64,000 nt of DNA, taken from assembly GCA_963556695.1 (NCBI GenBank), contig CAUWAG010000006.1:1240001-1304000 (forward strand), in the 5' to 3' direction. Each line of letters starts with the position of its first letter. Positions within the stretch are counted from its first letter, which is position 1. The DNA is from Anthostomella pinea. Taxonomy: Eukaryota > Ascomycota > Sordariomycetes > Xylariales > Xylariaceae. Of the stretch, positions 32,183 through 44,000 are shown piece by piece. Under the pieces are notes generated by a model that was not told the origin of the DNA, searched no databases, and saw nothing but the letters and a program-made list of their open reading frames with translations. A program made the translations under genes and the position numbers.

Positions 32183-32460
32183 AATATAAAAAAATACCTT
32201 GGGTTAGGTATGTATTATATGTAGTAGTAAATATTATCGTCGATAAACCTTCTTTTGTAAGGGTTAGGGTAGCTGAATGCTAAAGCAAGGTGATAGCGGT
32301 GATTCTAAGAAGTAGGTGTATGAGGATACTTCAATCTATCCTGGTATGTTTGTGGGAATTAGGCGTTTTAAGGGGATGTGGTAGTGGAGCCTTAGGGCTC
32401 CGATCGGTGACCAGTCGGCCTGGCATGCCGAAGCAATACCCTTACATCTTTTTTCTTTTA

Positions 32461-32541
32461 AAAATTCTTTATTAGTGGCAGTAAAGCCGCGGAAGCGGCG
32501 TTGCTTGCTGCTAGCTGGGTATAGCTGGACAAACCAGTTAT
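32461..32541 (+). repeat. less mutated partner of the 32098-32182 sequence
   Basis: Starts AAAATTCTTTATTAGTGGCA and is GC-normal. It ends about 60 bp before the left target-site duplication of the Gypsy element, so it belongs to the DNA into which that element inserted. Confidence 0.7.
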
Positions 32542-32601
32542 ACGTAAACTTACATGCGAAATGCGCAAAGCGCGTTGAGAAGCTACGAAGTAGCTGGTGA
32601 T

Positions 32602-32659
32602 TGTCACGGCGAGCATACTGAGGAGCTGGGACATGGCCTGCAGCAAGCAGCTATTACTC
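32602..32659 (-). repeat. truncated 3' LTR (last 58 bp)
   Basis: Matches 37700-37757 with a single A/G difference and is directly followed outside by the GTGAT duplication. The polyprotein frame runs into it, so the 3' end of pol is fused to LTR sequence. Confidence 0.85.
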
Positions 32660-35600
32660 CTTGTGTAGAGTCTTTTATAGGCAGGTTGTCTTCTTCTTGA
32701 TCAGTTAGGTCCTGATCATCAGCAGCAGCCTCTATCCATTGCTGTAACCTTTGAGGGGGACCTGGTGCCTTGGGATTTATGTCATGGAACTCTTTGACGC
32801 GTACAGCCGAGTTTCTAAAGTTAGCTGCTGGGTACCACATTGGGTCAGGATCATGACCTGTCCATTCAGCCTGGTACTCCAGCTTGCCCCGGGTTAGGCG
32901 GGAGGACAGAATCTTGTTAACTTCCCACTCAGGAACCCTATCCACATCGATGGGCGGTGGTGGAGGGATCACCTGACCTGGGACAGGGTCATTTGGTGAC
33001 CGTACTAAGCGGCTTGCATTGATAACCCGATGAGCGTTTATCCCAGGGGGTAAGTCAATCTCAAAGGCGTTCTTATTGACCTGTTTGACAACCCGATATG
33101 GTCCCATATAGGGGTTGTCCAATCCATCATGTGGGCGGTCAGTACGCCATGCTCTTTTGCGTACATATACCATATCGTCTGGCTTCCAGTCAATTGGTCG
33201 TCGGGACTTGTCAGCCTGCTTCTTGTACTTTGCTTGTGCCTTAAAGAGGTTGGTTTTGGCCCATGCCACGGCCTGTGCCTAGCGTTCAGCAAACTCTTGA
33301 ACATCTGAACGGCTTAGCCGCTCTATAATAGGCGTCTTTCTTGAGAGGGGACTGTGTTTATCCCAGTCAAATGTCATGATTGGAAGAAACCCCAGTTCAA
33401 CCTCAGCTGGAAATAAGCCGGTACTTGTATGAGGTTATGTGGCATAGGCAAAATCCAGACAGGGCAGCAATTGAGACCAGTTATCCTGAAAGTGGCTTAT
33501 AAAGGGTCGGAACTTGGTCTGGAGGAACTGGTTGATGATCTCTGTCTGACTATCCGTCTGAGGGTGCTCTGCAGTAGAGCGGCGTAGATCCATCCCTATG
33601 AGCTTGGCTAGTTCATCCAAAAAGGCAGCAATGAACTGGGGACCACGGTCTGAAGTCACAGTCCCAGGGGTGCCATAGACCCTCCAAGGTCCATTGAAGT
33701 ATAAGGTGGCAAGGTCCTTGGCTGTACATGTCTTATATGTTGGAATAGACCACGGGCGTTTGCCTACTCGGTCTACCACCACATAGATTGTGTCATAGCC
33801 TAGCTTGTCTTTTGGCATGATCTTGAAGTCCATAGAGATATGTTGCCAAGGACAATCCGGTATAGGCAGAGATTATAGCAAGCCGGCTGGCTTGAGACGG
33901 GAATTACGGCCTCTGTCACATTCTGGGCAATGAGCGCAATAACAGTCTATGAAAGCACCTATACCTGGCCAGGAATAACGCTCTGCTACTAAGGCACGCA
34001 TCTTGTTCCGGCCAGGGTGTGCACGGGAAGGTAATCTGTGAATCTCATCATAAAGTCGTGTGCGTAGGTTCCCTTCATCGGGTACCATGAGGTGTCCCTC
34101 TTTTAACAACAAGCCATCAACAAGACTGTAATCCTGCTGACTGTGTTTGGCTTTTTCCTGCTCAAGGAATAAGGTCTCTGAAGAGCAGTTGGCTGTCAAA
34201 ATAGTATCAATAAGCTGAACACCCTCTAGAGAACCGTCAGGGTCCTGGTTGTTGGCTTCCAAGGTGGCCATAATGGCACATACCAGGTTGTCTTCTGGAC
34301 TAGGTGACGGGTCGGTCACAGGCAGGTCAACAGGTTCATTGAACCTTTCAATAGATAGGAGGATCTGGCGGCGACTTTCATCCTTGATGGCCTTCTGTGT
34401 AGCCAGATCTATAGCTTTCCGTGATAGAGTATCAGCTATCAGGTTCTCTCTACCTGGACGGTAAGAGATGATGAAGTCCAGGCCCGAGATATCCTCACTC
34501 CAGGCTGTTTGTCGTGCATTAAGCTGTCGCTTAGTGGCAAAATACTGGAGTACCTGGTGATCTGTGAAAAAAGGAAGGGGATGCTGAAGGGCAGTGAGCA
34601 TGTGGTTCCATTCTCGCATGGTATAGACAATTGCCAGTAGTTCCTTGTCATGGATGGGATAGTTGCACTCTGTTGTATTCATAGTTCGTGACAGATAGGC
34701 CACTAGATGCCAGTTGTCTTGCTCATCCGGTTGGGAGAGGGCTGCTGAGATTACACTATCTGAAGCGTCTGTTTCCAACTTGGTAGGAGCTGTTTCCTTG
34801 AAATGTGAGAGCAAGGGAGCTGAGCATAAGGCATCCTTAAAGTTGTCAAAGGCTCTCTGTTATTCCTTGGTCCATAGGTACTTAACTGCCACAATAAGAC
34901 AATAAAGAGGTTTAATTATTCTGCTAAAATCGTCTATAAACTGCCAATAAAAGTTATAGAATCCCAGGAAAGACTGTAATCCTTTAACAGTCCTAGGCTC
35001 TTCCTAGTCCCTCATAGCAGCAATCTTGGCTTGATCAACTGATATATCACTGGTTGATATTATATATCCCAGAAATTTTGTTGATATGACAGCAAACTCG
35101 CTCTTCTTGATGTCAGCTTAGAGGCCAGCTTCACAGAGCTTTTAGAGGACCTTGCGGACGTGATCCCAGTGCTCCAATAGGTTTGCAGAAAAGATCAAGA
35201 TATTATCCACATAGGCTGTGCAGAACTTGTCCAGATATGGGAACAAGGCCTTGTTGATATACCGCTGGAAGGTACTTGGGCCGTTGCAAAGTCCAAAGGG
35301 GAGCACCTTGTACTTGTACTGGCCAAAGCGCGTGCGGAAGGTTGTGAGATCCTTAGAGGCTGGATCCATGCGGATTTGGTGGAAAGCCGTTCTGATATCC
35401 AGCTTAGTGAACAGCTTAGCACAAGATAGACATTCTAAAATTTCGCTGATTAATGGCAGTGGGTAGCGGTCTTTTTTTAACTGAGTATTGAGCTCGCGGT
35501 AGTCGACACAGAAATGCAAGCCTCCATTCGGCTTTTTGGCAAAGAGAACAGGAGACCCATACTCTGTTCCACTGAGAACAATCCATTCCTTGCGTAAGTG

Positions 35601-37744
35601 TTCCGTCAGATATTGCTTGAGGGCAATAAGGTGGTTGGCCTTCATGCTATATAAGGGGTGCAGGCAAAGAGTCTTGGCCCATGGCTTGAGCTCGATCTTG
35701 TGGTCAATATCCTTGCGGAAAGGGGGTAGCTCGTTGCTTTCTGTCTTGGAAAACATATCCATAAAATCTTGTGCCTCTGGGGGAAGCCTGCTGTGTAGCA
35801 GGTACTGAGTCTCTGAGTCCTCTTTATCAATAGAGTAATTAATGGCTTGATCAAGCTCATATACCAAAAAAGAGAACATATTTCCGTAGCTGTGTCGTTG
35901 ATATTGCCCTTTCTGATGGTGACCAGCCTGTCTAAAGAAGATACTTCTTGAGACTAGATGGATATCCGCGCCTAGAGCGTTCATTATTGCGTCTTTGCTA
36001 ATTTTGGGATGAACAGCCTGGCGTGGGGAAGTCTTTTACAAGGATGCCAGGCGGTCCCGTCCGGCTAGCTGGTCTTTCATAGCCTGCAAGGACTGATGAT
36101 GGTCTCTTGCCCATGTAGCCAGCACTTTGGGGCGACGTAGTATCTTCTGTGGGCGTTTTTCTTGATCTTCCCACTGTGAATCCCTATGGAGCATGTCCTG
36201 CTGGGCCTGAGGATTGATAGCCCGTTGCCTTAACCACTGGCGAGCTGGGTTAGTGATGTCGGTCTTCCAGTTGGTAAGGAAAGGTAGTTCCGGTAGGAAG
36301 TATAGACGGTTCCGCCGGCAGTCTGGTAAGAGGTTGTGAATAGCCAAAAATCGCTTGCCAACAATAAGGTCAAAGTTCTTGTTGGGCCCCCCGGAAGGTT
36401 CTTCCCTGAATCTGGAAGTTTGCTGTAACCGCTGTGTTGACAATTTATGAGTGTCCTTTACCAAAACCATTCAGGGTAGCGGGCTCATTAAAATGTCTTT
36501 GAGGGAGTTCCCATTGTTGAGCCAAGGGGCTCATGATTAAACGGCTGCCTAGAAGATAAACCTCTGCTCCGGTATCAATCAAAACTTTCACACGCACTGC
36601 AATTCCATTCCATCGGATGGTTGCAGTCATCACAAAGGTACTGCCGCCAATCAAGCCAGAGAGGTCTGATCAAAGTGATGGAATTTCAAGGGAGTGGTGA
36701 GCCAGTTGATTAATAGTACATTGGAGGCCTAGGTGGGAGAGTTTCCCTAGGCCTTTGAGTTTTCCGACTGGCTGTCAGAAGTAACATCCTGGGTCAGACC
36801 AAAAGAGGTCTCGTTGTCTTCTTCCAGAAAATGTACATAAGGAGTTCCTTTGTCTGGATATTTGGGAGCAATATGACCCTCTTTGTCACAAAAGTAGCAT
36901 GTAATGCTTTCTGTCTTGTGGGGTGTGTGTAATCGGTCAATGTGCTTCTTTTCAGGGGCTATAAAGAGACGAGGAGTCTTCTGATCAGGTGATGCTCTTG
37001 CTGGTTGGAAGGTAGTGTCAATTGCTTGATTGGACAAAGTTTGGGTTGATAGGCTTCTGATGAACTGCTGGGGTCCAGGTGCCACAGTGATGGTATGGCG
37101 AGAGAAAGCTTTTAAGAAACTTTGGCGTTGCTTCTTGACTCGTTTAATCTCTGCAAGCTGTTAAGCATTGCTAGAACAGATGTTTTGAAATTGGTTAAAA
37201 GAAATATTAGAGTCAAGGTAAGAAGCCATCACTTATATCCTTAGGGGTAGTGTCAGTTTTTGGTTCAGTTCATACTTACATTCTGTCCGGGACAGGCCTG
37301 CCTTGCTGGCTAAGAGAACCCATGTGGAACAAAAAGAGTAGAAGTCTTACGCCGGTTCCATCCACAGATCATGGAGCTGATCTCTGGCTTGAGCAGCTGC
37401 ATCGGGATTGCTGTAAGAGGACCGGAGAAGGTCATACACCACTTCAATAATAATAAGTGACTCAGCGTTCTTTTTAGAGATGAATGGTTCCAATGCTATA
37501 ACTATATTACCTTCTATTAGTGTATAAAGCCAGTCAAATTTTGATTCTTTTGTAATAAAGAGCCACCAGTTGGTCCATAGCTTGCGTTAAGTGCTGTTCT
37601 TCCACTGTTCAAAGGTTGGGTTTGACCGTCACTCAGCTTTGCAGGGTCTGCCAGCTTGATAGAATGTCGCATGGCATTTGAGATTGATGCCATAGAAGCT
37701 GTCACGGCGAGCATACTGGGGAGCTGGGACATGGCCTGCAGCAA
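32604..37744 (-). pseudogene. Gypsy Gag-Pol with chromodomain, multiply broken
   Basis: Visible on the minus strand, 5' to 3': Gag pieces from 37744 and 37085, with CYFCDKEGHIAPKYPDK in which the last knuckle Cys is Tyr; protease VLIDTGAEV (about 36570); RT with VDYRELN, FTKLDIRTAFHQIRMDP, LPFGLCN and YVDN where YVDD is usual (35984-35142); RNase H (34814-34350) with TDASD and the HDKELLAI helix; the integrase HHCC module (HPGRNKM...CAHCPEC, about 34010-33900) and core (VVVDRVGK, TSDRGPQF, HPQTDSQTE); and a GPY/F-like segment plus chromodomain (WEVNKILSSRL...YQAEWTGHDP). Stops lie for example near 35130, 35010 and 34860. Gag, protease and the RT frame are out of register at about 36660 and 36460. 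No functional polyprotein is possible. Confidence 0.88.
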
Positions 37745-37913
37745 GCAGCTATTACTCTATTGACGAGAATATCAAGACTAGAGAGGAAAGGAAGAGAGAG
37801 AGAGAGATAGGTACAGTGGGAGGTTGCCCCTTTAAGGGGATCCTCTGGTCAGATCCTTCCCCTATTGGGAAGTATCCGCTTGTCATGTGGGAAGGTCTGT
37901 GCAGGCCGTCACA
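37700..37913 (-). repeat. 5' LTR of the Gypsy element
   Basis: 214 bp, first bases TGTGACGGCC and last bases GCCGTGACA on the minus strand. It contains a CT-rich run (about 37776-37808) and CTTTAAGGGG. The boundary is fixed by the point where similarity to the truncated 3' copy ends and by the GTGAT duplication outside. Confidence 0.8.
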
Positions 37914-37934
37914 GTGATGATCTGAAATTGTATA

Positions 37935-40159
37935 CCATCCCCCCCATAGAAGTCGGACACCCCACTAGTCGGACAGCCAAACCCCACCATCACCACCAAA
38001 ACACCCCTTTATTCACTTACACGCTTTCAGCCCGATATTAAAGTTACTTAGAATGTAATTACTGCTCTAGATAGCCCTGACCTTGGGGTTTATTCCAATA
38101 TAAAATTTACCCCGCCTAGCCTATGTGATTGGTCATCTATTACCCCGCGTTTCTTACCTCGAATAGCAAATCTACGGCCCTGCAAGGCTCCCTTAAAGCC
38201 TTGTTCTATATGCAACGCAGCATTGTATAGCCGCCCAAAATGCCTTCCTATTTGTATACAAAGGATCAGATGGCAAATGCCATCTTAGATATCACGGATG
38301 AGGGCCTGTCTTTACGAAAAAGCGCTCAAAAACACGGCATCCCGCCCCAAACGCTGTCTGATCGACTTAACGGCAAGCCTACGAGGGCCGAAGCCCACAC
38401 GCAGCACAGAGACTCTCCCCTGCTCAAGAAACCACTATAGTCGAATGGATTTTGCGTTAGGAGAAGCTAGGACTAGCCCCTTCGCACTCCCTAGTTCGTG
38501 AGATTGTCACAAAGTTGTTGAAAAAGAAGGGAGATGAACGCCCTTTAGGAGACACCTTCATGGCGGGCTTCAAGCGCCACAACCCTCAAATAAAGACCAA
38601 AATTGGCAAAAGGATGGAATCAGCGCGCTTTAAGGGGTTAACGCCTAAAGCAGTTAAATGGTTCTTCAAAATTCTCGAGGATTACGGCTGGGTGAAGCCA
38701 GAGAACACGTATAATGTCGATAAGGGCGGCATTATGGCGGGCTATGGTAGCTCTATTTACCTCTTGAATTCCGAAAAATTCTAATCGTATTCACAGGTAT
38801 CGACTCTCTCGTTCTGGGTAGTTCTGTTACCAAGAAATCCTTTCTGAAGAGCCCCTAGAACCGCAGTTAGACCTCCTTCATCGAGGCCATCTCAGCCACA
38901 GGAAAAATCCTCAAACCGGGCATTATCTTCAAAGGCAAGGACCTCCAAGTCCAATGGTTTATCGAGGAGTTCTGAAAAACCGCCGATTGGCATTTTATAT
39001 GCTCAGAAAACGGCTGGACCTTCAATGACATCGCCTGCCAGTGGTTAGAAGACGTGTTCATCCCACAGGTAGACAAGGTACGAGGAAAAGATCAGTCTGA
39101 GGCTGTTCTTTTGATACTAGATGGCCATAGTAGCCACACCTCTGTACGTATATGATTTTTTCTTATTTTATTTAGACTTCCTTCAAATTTTTGGAATTAA
39201 TCCGGGCTAACGCATGGTAATAGGACGAATTAATGACCATGTGTTATTCCGCCAACATCTTGCTCTGTTTCTTCCCTGCCCACACCAGTCACGGCATGCA
39301 GCCCCTGGATAACGGGCCCTATAACGCCCTGAAGGCTTACTACCAGAAATTTCTCTCGCAGCTGAATTCCTTGACGGATGCCTCGCCTGTTAATAAGATC
39401 AACTTCATTTGGTGCTATAGCCAAGCAAGAACTTCTGCTTTTATTAAGGCAAACATCCTCTCTGGATTCAGAACCACTGGATGTTATCCAATTAGCCACA
39501 GGAAGTGCCTAGCACATCCAGAAATCCAGGAAGATAAGCAGAAGACCCCTGAGCCTGAGACCCCTGAAAGCTCTGAACCAGAGGACCAACGGACCCCTAC
39601 TACAAGTCGGGAGATCATGGATTTCGGCAAAAATAAATCCCCTGGCACCCGCTTGAAGTACAGGAAGATAGCCAACGCATTCGAGACCAAGGAGACGGAA
39701 GTTGTCATCCAAGCCCAGAAGATCAAAGCCCTGGAGGCTGAACTGGAGCGGCTACGGCCCAAGAAGCAGCAAAAGATCCCTAATCCTAACAAGAAGTTTA
39801 AAACGGTGACAGAGATCTTGTCTAAGGGAGGTACTATTAGCCCTGAAACGCCTGCAGAGGTATAAGAAGAGATAATTGTTGAGTCAGAGGATGAAGAGGA
39901 AGATGAGGATAAAGCCCCTGAAGAGGCCGCTTTGGAGGCCATCCAGCAGCCTAGGTTGACACGTTCCGGCCGCGCAATACGGGCGCCCGCTAGATTGTAC
40001 AAATGAGCAGCTTCAGCGCTCTCGAATGATAATTTTGCTGAATTTCTCTGATCTGAATGACTTCTTTTACATCTCTGTGAATAAAGGGGTGTTTTGGTGG
40101 TGATGGTGGGGTTTGGCTGTCCGACTAGTGGGGGTGTCCGACTTCTATTGGGGGGATGG
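37935..40159 (+). mobile_element. pogo/Fot1-like (Tc1/mariner) DNA transposon, inactivated
   Basis: 2225 bp with terminal inverted repeats of about 80 bp (37935-38014 and 40080-40159), beginning CCATCCCCCC and including GTCGGACA, CCCACTAGTCGGACAGCC and the CCACCATCACCACC stretch. The repeats differ only by a few substitutions and single-base indels. Both ends abut TA (37933-37934 and 40160-40161), the Tc1/mariner target duplication. Inside is a pogo-type transposase relic. The element sits 21 bp from the right end of the Gypsy element. Confidence 0.9.
38240..40005 (+). pseudogene. pogo-type DDE transposase, broken
   Basis: ATG 38240. The N-terminal psq-like helix-turn-helix (LRKSAQKHGIPPQTLSDRLNG) is followed by a CENP-B-like region (LGLAPSHSLVREIVTKLLKKKG) in a different frame, so there is an indel near 38395. 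DDE residues: the first Asp lies in TYNVDKGGIMAG (38709-38744; the usual NVDE is NVDK here), the second in LLILDGHSSHTS (39113-39148) and the third in MQPLDNGPY (39295-39321). A short intron (GTACGT...TTTAG, about 39145-39176) interrupts the catalytic domain, as in some relatives. Stops lie near 38458, 38782, 38856, 38971, 39217 and 39863. The tail is acidic, with a basic LTRSGRAIRAPARLYK end. Confidence 0.85.
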
Positions 40160-40161
40160 TA

Positions 40162-40299
40162 GACTCTACATACAAACCCCGATCGTGATGGCCATCCAGT
40201 TCAGCTACCGTGATCCAGGTGTGACGGACATGATGATCTGAAATTGTATGGCATCTACATATATATCCCGGTCGTGGTAGCCATCTAGCCTAGCAGAGG
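40162..40299 (+). repeat. tandem duplicated segment, split by the pogo insertion
   Basis: The string ATGATCTGAAATTGTAT occurs at 37917-37933, directly left of the pogo element, and again at about 40230-40246. The sequence right of the pogo element (CTACATACAAACCCCGATCGTGATGGCCATC) resembles that right of the second copy (CTACATATATATCCCGGTCGTGGTAGCCATC). The host DNA therefore held a tandem repeat of roughly 75 bp, and pogo inserted into its first unit. Confidence 0.6.
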
Positions 40300-40440
40300 T
40301 TGTTGGCGTGCTGCATGTGAGACAGGGGTCGCAGCTGACTGGCAGGTGGGCGGCCCCACTGAGGTGCCAATAAGGGACTTGGGTAAGGTGCAAATATCAG
40401 AACTCTTCTTCAAACCTGCTTATTCCAAGTTGCTTATTCT
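40300..40440 (-). repeat. right inverted arm of the nested transposon block
   Basis: The inverse, diverged counterpart of 30848-31005 (see that entry). Just outside, at 40496-40525, is another CGGAGACTT.TGAGGGT..TTGTACC segment resembling the right arm of the small inverted-repeat elements at 29.7-30.3 kb. Confidence 0.6.
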
Positions 40441-40525
40441 TTGCTCCGGGTACGGGGTACGTTGTTCATGTCTTGATATCTTGAGATACGGTACCCGCGG
40501 AGACTTTTGAGGGTGATTGTACCTG

Positions 40526-41065
40526 ACGTACCGCCAATGCTCAGTGTCCCAACAAGACATGATGCTGGTGACCAGAAGTAGAAAACCCGGAAAAAATGCT
40601 GACAGGCATCGCGAAAGTCCACGAAGACGGAATGCATAGCCAGGGGCACTACCTATTGATTATCCGCTTTCTCCTTTTTGACAAGTTCTGTTTTGGCATT
40701 CCCGGGCGCTGGGTGCGGCCGGGATAGGGGACTGGCTCGTGATGTGCTTTGAGCGTTTTGTATCAAAGCAATTCATTTTGACATTGTCATGTCCATTGGG
40801 AGATCCACTGCGACTACAGTCTGACTACCGTAAGAACCCCTAACATTGTCTTGACATATGCTGTCAAGTGATCTTCATGATTCATGTCTCGTACAACCAA
40901 CTCCTTTTCGCTTCCCAGCTCTTTTCCCATCTCCTCATACCATCTCACCGGTCTAATTTTCTGATTCTTCATACGAACCCACCATATGCCAAAGTGCCCC
41001 ATGAGGCGCAGCTCCGAACTCCAAAGGATCGCCAAATGGACCAAGCCCGTCGTTGAGTGTGAAGT
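40526..41065. other. intergenic between transposon block and SKI2
   Basis: No gene or repeat is recognised. It should contain the 3' UTR and terminator of the minus-strand SKI2 gene. Confidence 0.45.
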
Positions 41066-44000
41066 TCACATATACAACGAAGCCACCGCAGTGATGTCCC
41101 GCTTGATCATTTCCTGCGCCGTCTGCATCTTCTGGTACAGCTCGGGATCGCCAATGAGTCGCGCCGCGTTCTTGACCTCGCGGCACGTCTCGTCCAGCCG
41201 CGTGATGGTGCGGACGATGGTACCCTCCAGCACGTCCGTCAGGTCGGTGATGTTCTTGAAGCTCATGCCGCGCGCCCACTCGTACACGACCTCCATCAGG
41301 CCGAAGCGGGGTCTCGAGACGAAGTCGTTGCTATCTTCCGCGCTCTGAATGACCTGGTGCTCCGTCTGCACCGCGTTGACTTTCTCGGCGATCTCGATGA
41401 TGGTCTTCATGCCGCGTTCAAGATTACCGGTCAGGTTTGGCACAGAGTCGGTCTTCTCTTGGAAAACGAAAGCTGATAGTAGGGCGGCAATCTCCGCGGG
41501 TTCGTACTCGGCAAGGACGTTGTCGAGAATGAGCTCAGTGAGGACAAGCTCGTCTGCCGAATGTATCTCACAGGCCACTTTGCCTTTAAGCTGGATACGA
41601 GCGTCGGTATCGATGAATGACAGATCCTTGAGAACCTGTATGCGCTGCTCATAGTCAGGGAGGAGCTGGAGATTCTGGTCAGAGAGCGCTTGACGAAGCG
41701 AGGAGATGTGCTCCTTGATGAGCCACTGGTCATGACACATGGCGAACTGGTTTTGGGTTAGCTTCCATCCCAGAAATGTGAAGAATAGACTTACGTGTTT
41801 TAGAAACTTCGGGCAACTGGTCGTAGCCGTTGCCTCTATGGTTGCTAGCTCTTGCTGACGCTTCTGGATGATATCCTGTAGACTCAAGCTCTTGATCTTG
41901 GAGAAACTAATCTCGTCCCACATCTCCGACTCCCAGGTGTGGCAAATCTTGAGCATTCGCTCTTTAGCTTTCTGCTTCAGTTCCTGCATTTGGAAGTATT
42001 CAGGCACAATGCCAGGTGCAAGCTTCCCGGTAAGACACTCAACGTCGCTGAGCGGTACATGAAGTGGCTTGCCGATGATGGATCTCTTCTGTTGAGAGAT
42101 GGGCTTCAGTAGCGGTCTGAAAGCAGGAATGAACGGCAAGAGGTCGCTCGAGTCGCGAGTTTCGCGTCCAGATTTGATCTCAAATACATGCACCGTCGGC
42201 TGTCCACCCAGAGTCTTCGTGCTAACCCCTTCAGACAAGAGAATGCCCGTAGTCCGGACGCCGTCTTTGTTGAATACTATGAGACGAGTCGTAGAGAACA
42301 TCTTCTTGCCGAAGGTTATGCTCAGAAGACCCTTATACAGCTCTTCAGTCAGTTGCTTGTAATTCATAGAGGCCTGGTGGCATTGCTCCAGAGTTCCGTC
42401 GCAAATGCTGCAGGGTTCCCGTTTGACTTTGGCAAGATCGGCTTCTGACAATTTGACAGCCTTTTCGTGCTCCGGAAGCAGCTGCTGAGTGGCATGCTCA
42501 GAGAAGCTGCGCTTAATCATCTCCTCGATCTTCAGAGCTTCCACCCGTAACAAGTTCAAAATCATGTTGTAGGTCAATCTGAATTGAGACCGCAGCTTAC
42601 TAGGCGGGTCGAGGATCATCTTCTGAAGATCAACCACTGGCGGCGCCTGATCGCCACCACCAGGAGGGACAATGATGACTGATCCAACAGTGTCCAGCCC
42701 ACGTCGACCAGCTCTGCCAGCCATTTGGGTGTATTCGCCGGCTAGTAGGTTTCTGAAAGAGTGTCCGTCATGCTTTCGGTAGCCCGAAAAGACCACTGTC
42801 CTAGTCGGCAGATTTAGACCCATTGCGAACGTCTCGGTCGCGAACAGGACCTTTACCAGGGTTTGCGCAAAGAGGATCTCGACAATTTCCTTGACGATTG
42901 GCAGCAGTCCTCCATGGTGTACTGCTATGCCTCGACTCAGAAGCTCCCGCAGACGAATAATCTGCGGCAACACTCGGTCCTCAGGTCGCAGTCGGGCAAT
43001 GGACTTCTGGATGATCATATGGATGTGGCTCTTTTCCTGAGCAGTGCAGAATTCTTGGTTGCTAAGCGCATCCGCATTTTCCTCGCACCGTTTCTTCGAG
43101 AAGACGAAGATACAGGCAGGTAATAGGGTTGACTTCTTGAGATATTGCACCAAGTGAACCCAGAGATTCTTGTCTTGTGAAGCTGACGTGAACCCGCCTG
43201 GACGGCCAGCACGGCCCATATGTCCGGGGGCATGGCTAGCCCTCGGAGGACCACCCCGAACGCGCTGCTGGCCACCACCTCGTTGTCCACCACGCTGTTG
43301 ACCTCCACCACGCTGATTACCTCCTCTCTGGTTTCCCCGCTGATTGCCGCCTCCACGAGCGGCTGGAGGCGGCAATACCTTCTCTTTGCCCCGCATGGCT
43401 TGGTCGGCCTCTTTCCACCCCTTCTCGAGAAACTTCTTCTGGGGATCAACAATCTTGTAGATATCCTTGCCGGCCCACAGGTAATGCTCGAGAGGCACAG
43501 GGCGCTTAGGGGTTGAGATGACATATACATCCTTTTGCTTGGTTCTACCAACCCAAGAGGCGAATTCGTATGTGTTGGGCACGGTCGCGGAAAGCAGAAT
43601 CAAGGTTATGTGCTCCGGGAGCATGATGATGACTTCCTCCCAAACGACACCACGCTCGAAGTCGTTGACGTAGTGAACTTCGTCGAAGATGACGAACTCG
43701 ACGTCCCGAATCAAATCAGCGCCTCTATACAGCATACTTCGCAGAATCTCGGTGGTCATAATCAGACAGCTTGCTTCGGGGTTGATTTGAACGTCGCCGG
43801 TCAAAATGCCCACCTCGTCGAATGTCTCCCGGAAATCGCGGAACTTTTGATTGCTCAGAGCTTTGATGGGAGAGGTGTAGATAGCTTTCGTCATATGTCT
43901 CGCCGCCAGGGCAATAGCATACTCTGCGACAACTGTCTTTCCAGCGGACGTGTGAGCAGCAACGAAGACGGAGTCGCCGCTCTCTAGATGGTATATGGCC

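Larger units (their letters stand above)
32602..37913 (-). mobile_element. Ty3/Gypsy chromovirus with truncated 3' LTR
   Basis: 5312 bp on the minus strand, flanked by a perfect 5-bp duplication GTGAT (32597-32601 and 37914-37918). The 5' LTR is 37913-37700 (214 bp, TGTGACGG...CCGTGACA). At the other end only the last 58 bp of the LTR remain (32659-32602), matching 37757-37700 with one difference. The coding order is Gag zinc knuckle, protease, RT, RNase H, integrase, chromodomain, which defines a chromovirus. There are many in-frame stops and at least two frame changes. Because the outer LTR end and the duplication are intact, the roughly 156 bp missing from the 3' LTR were lost after, or during, integration. 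Confidence 0.9.
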
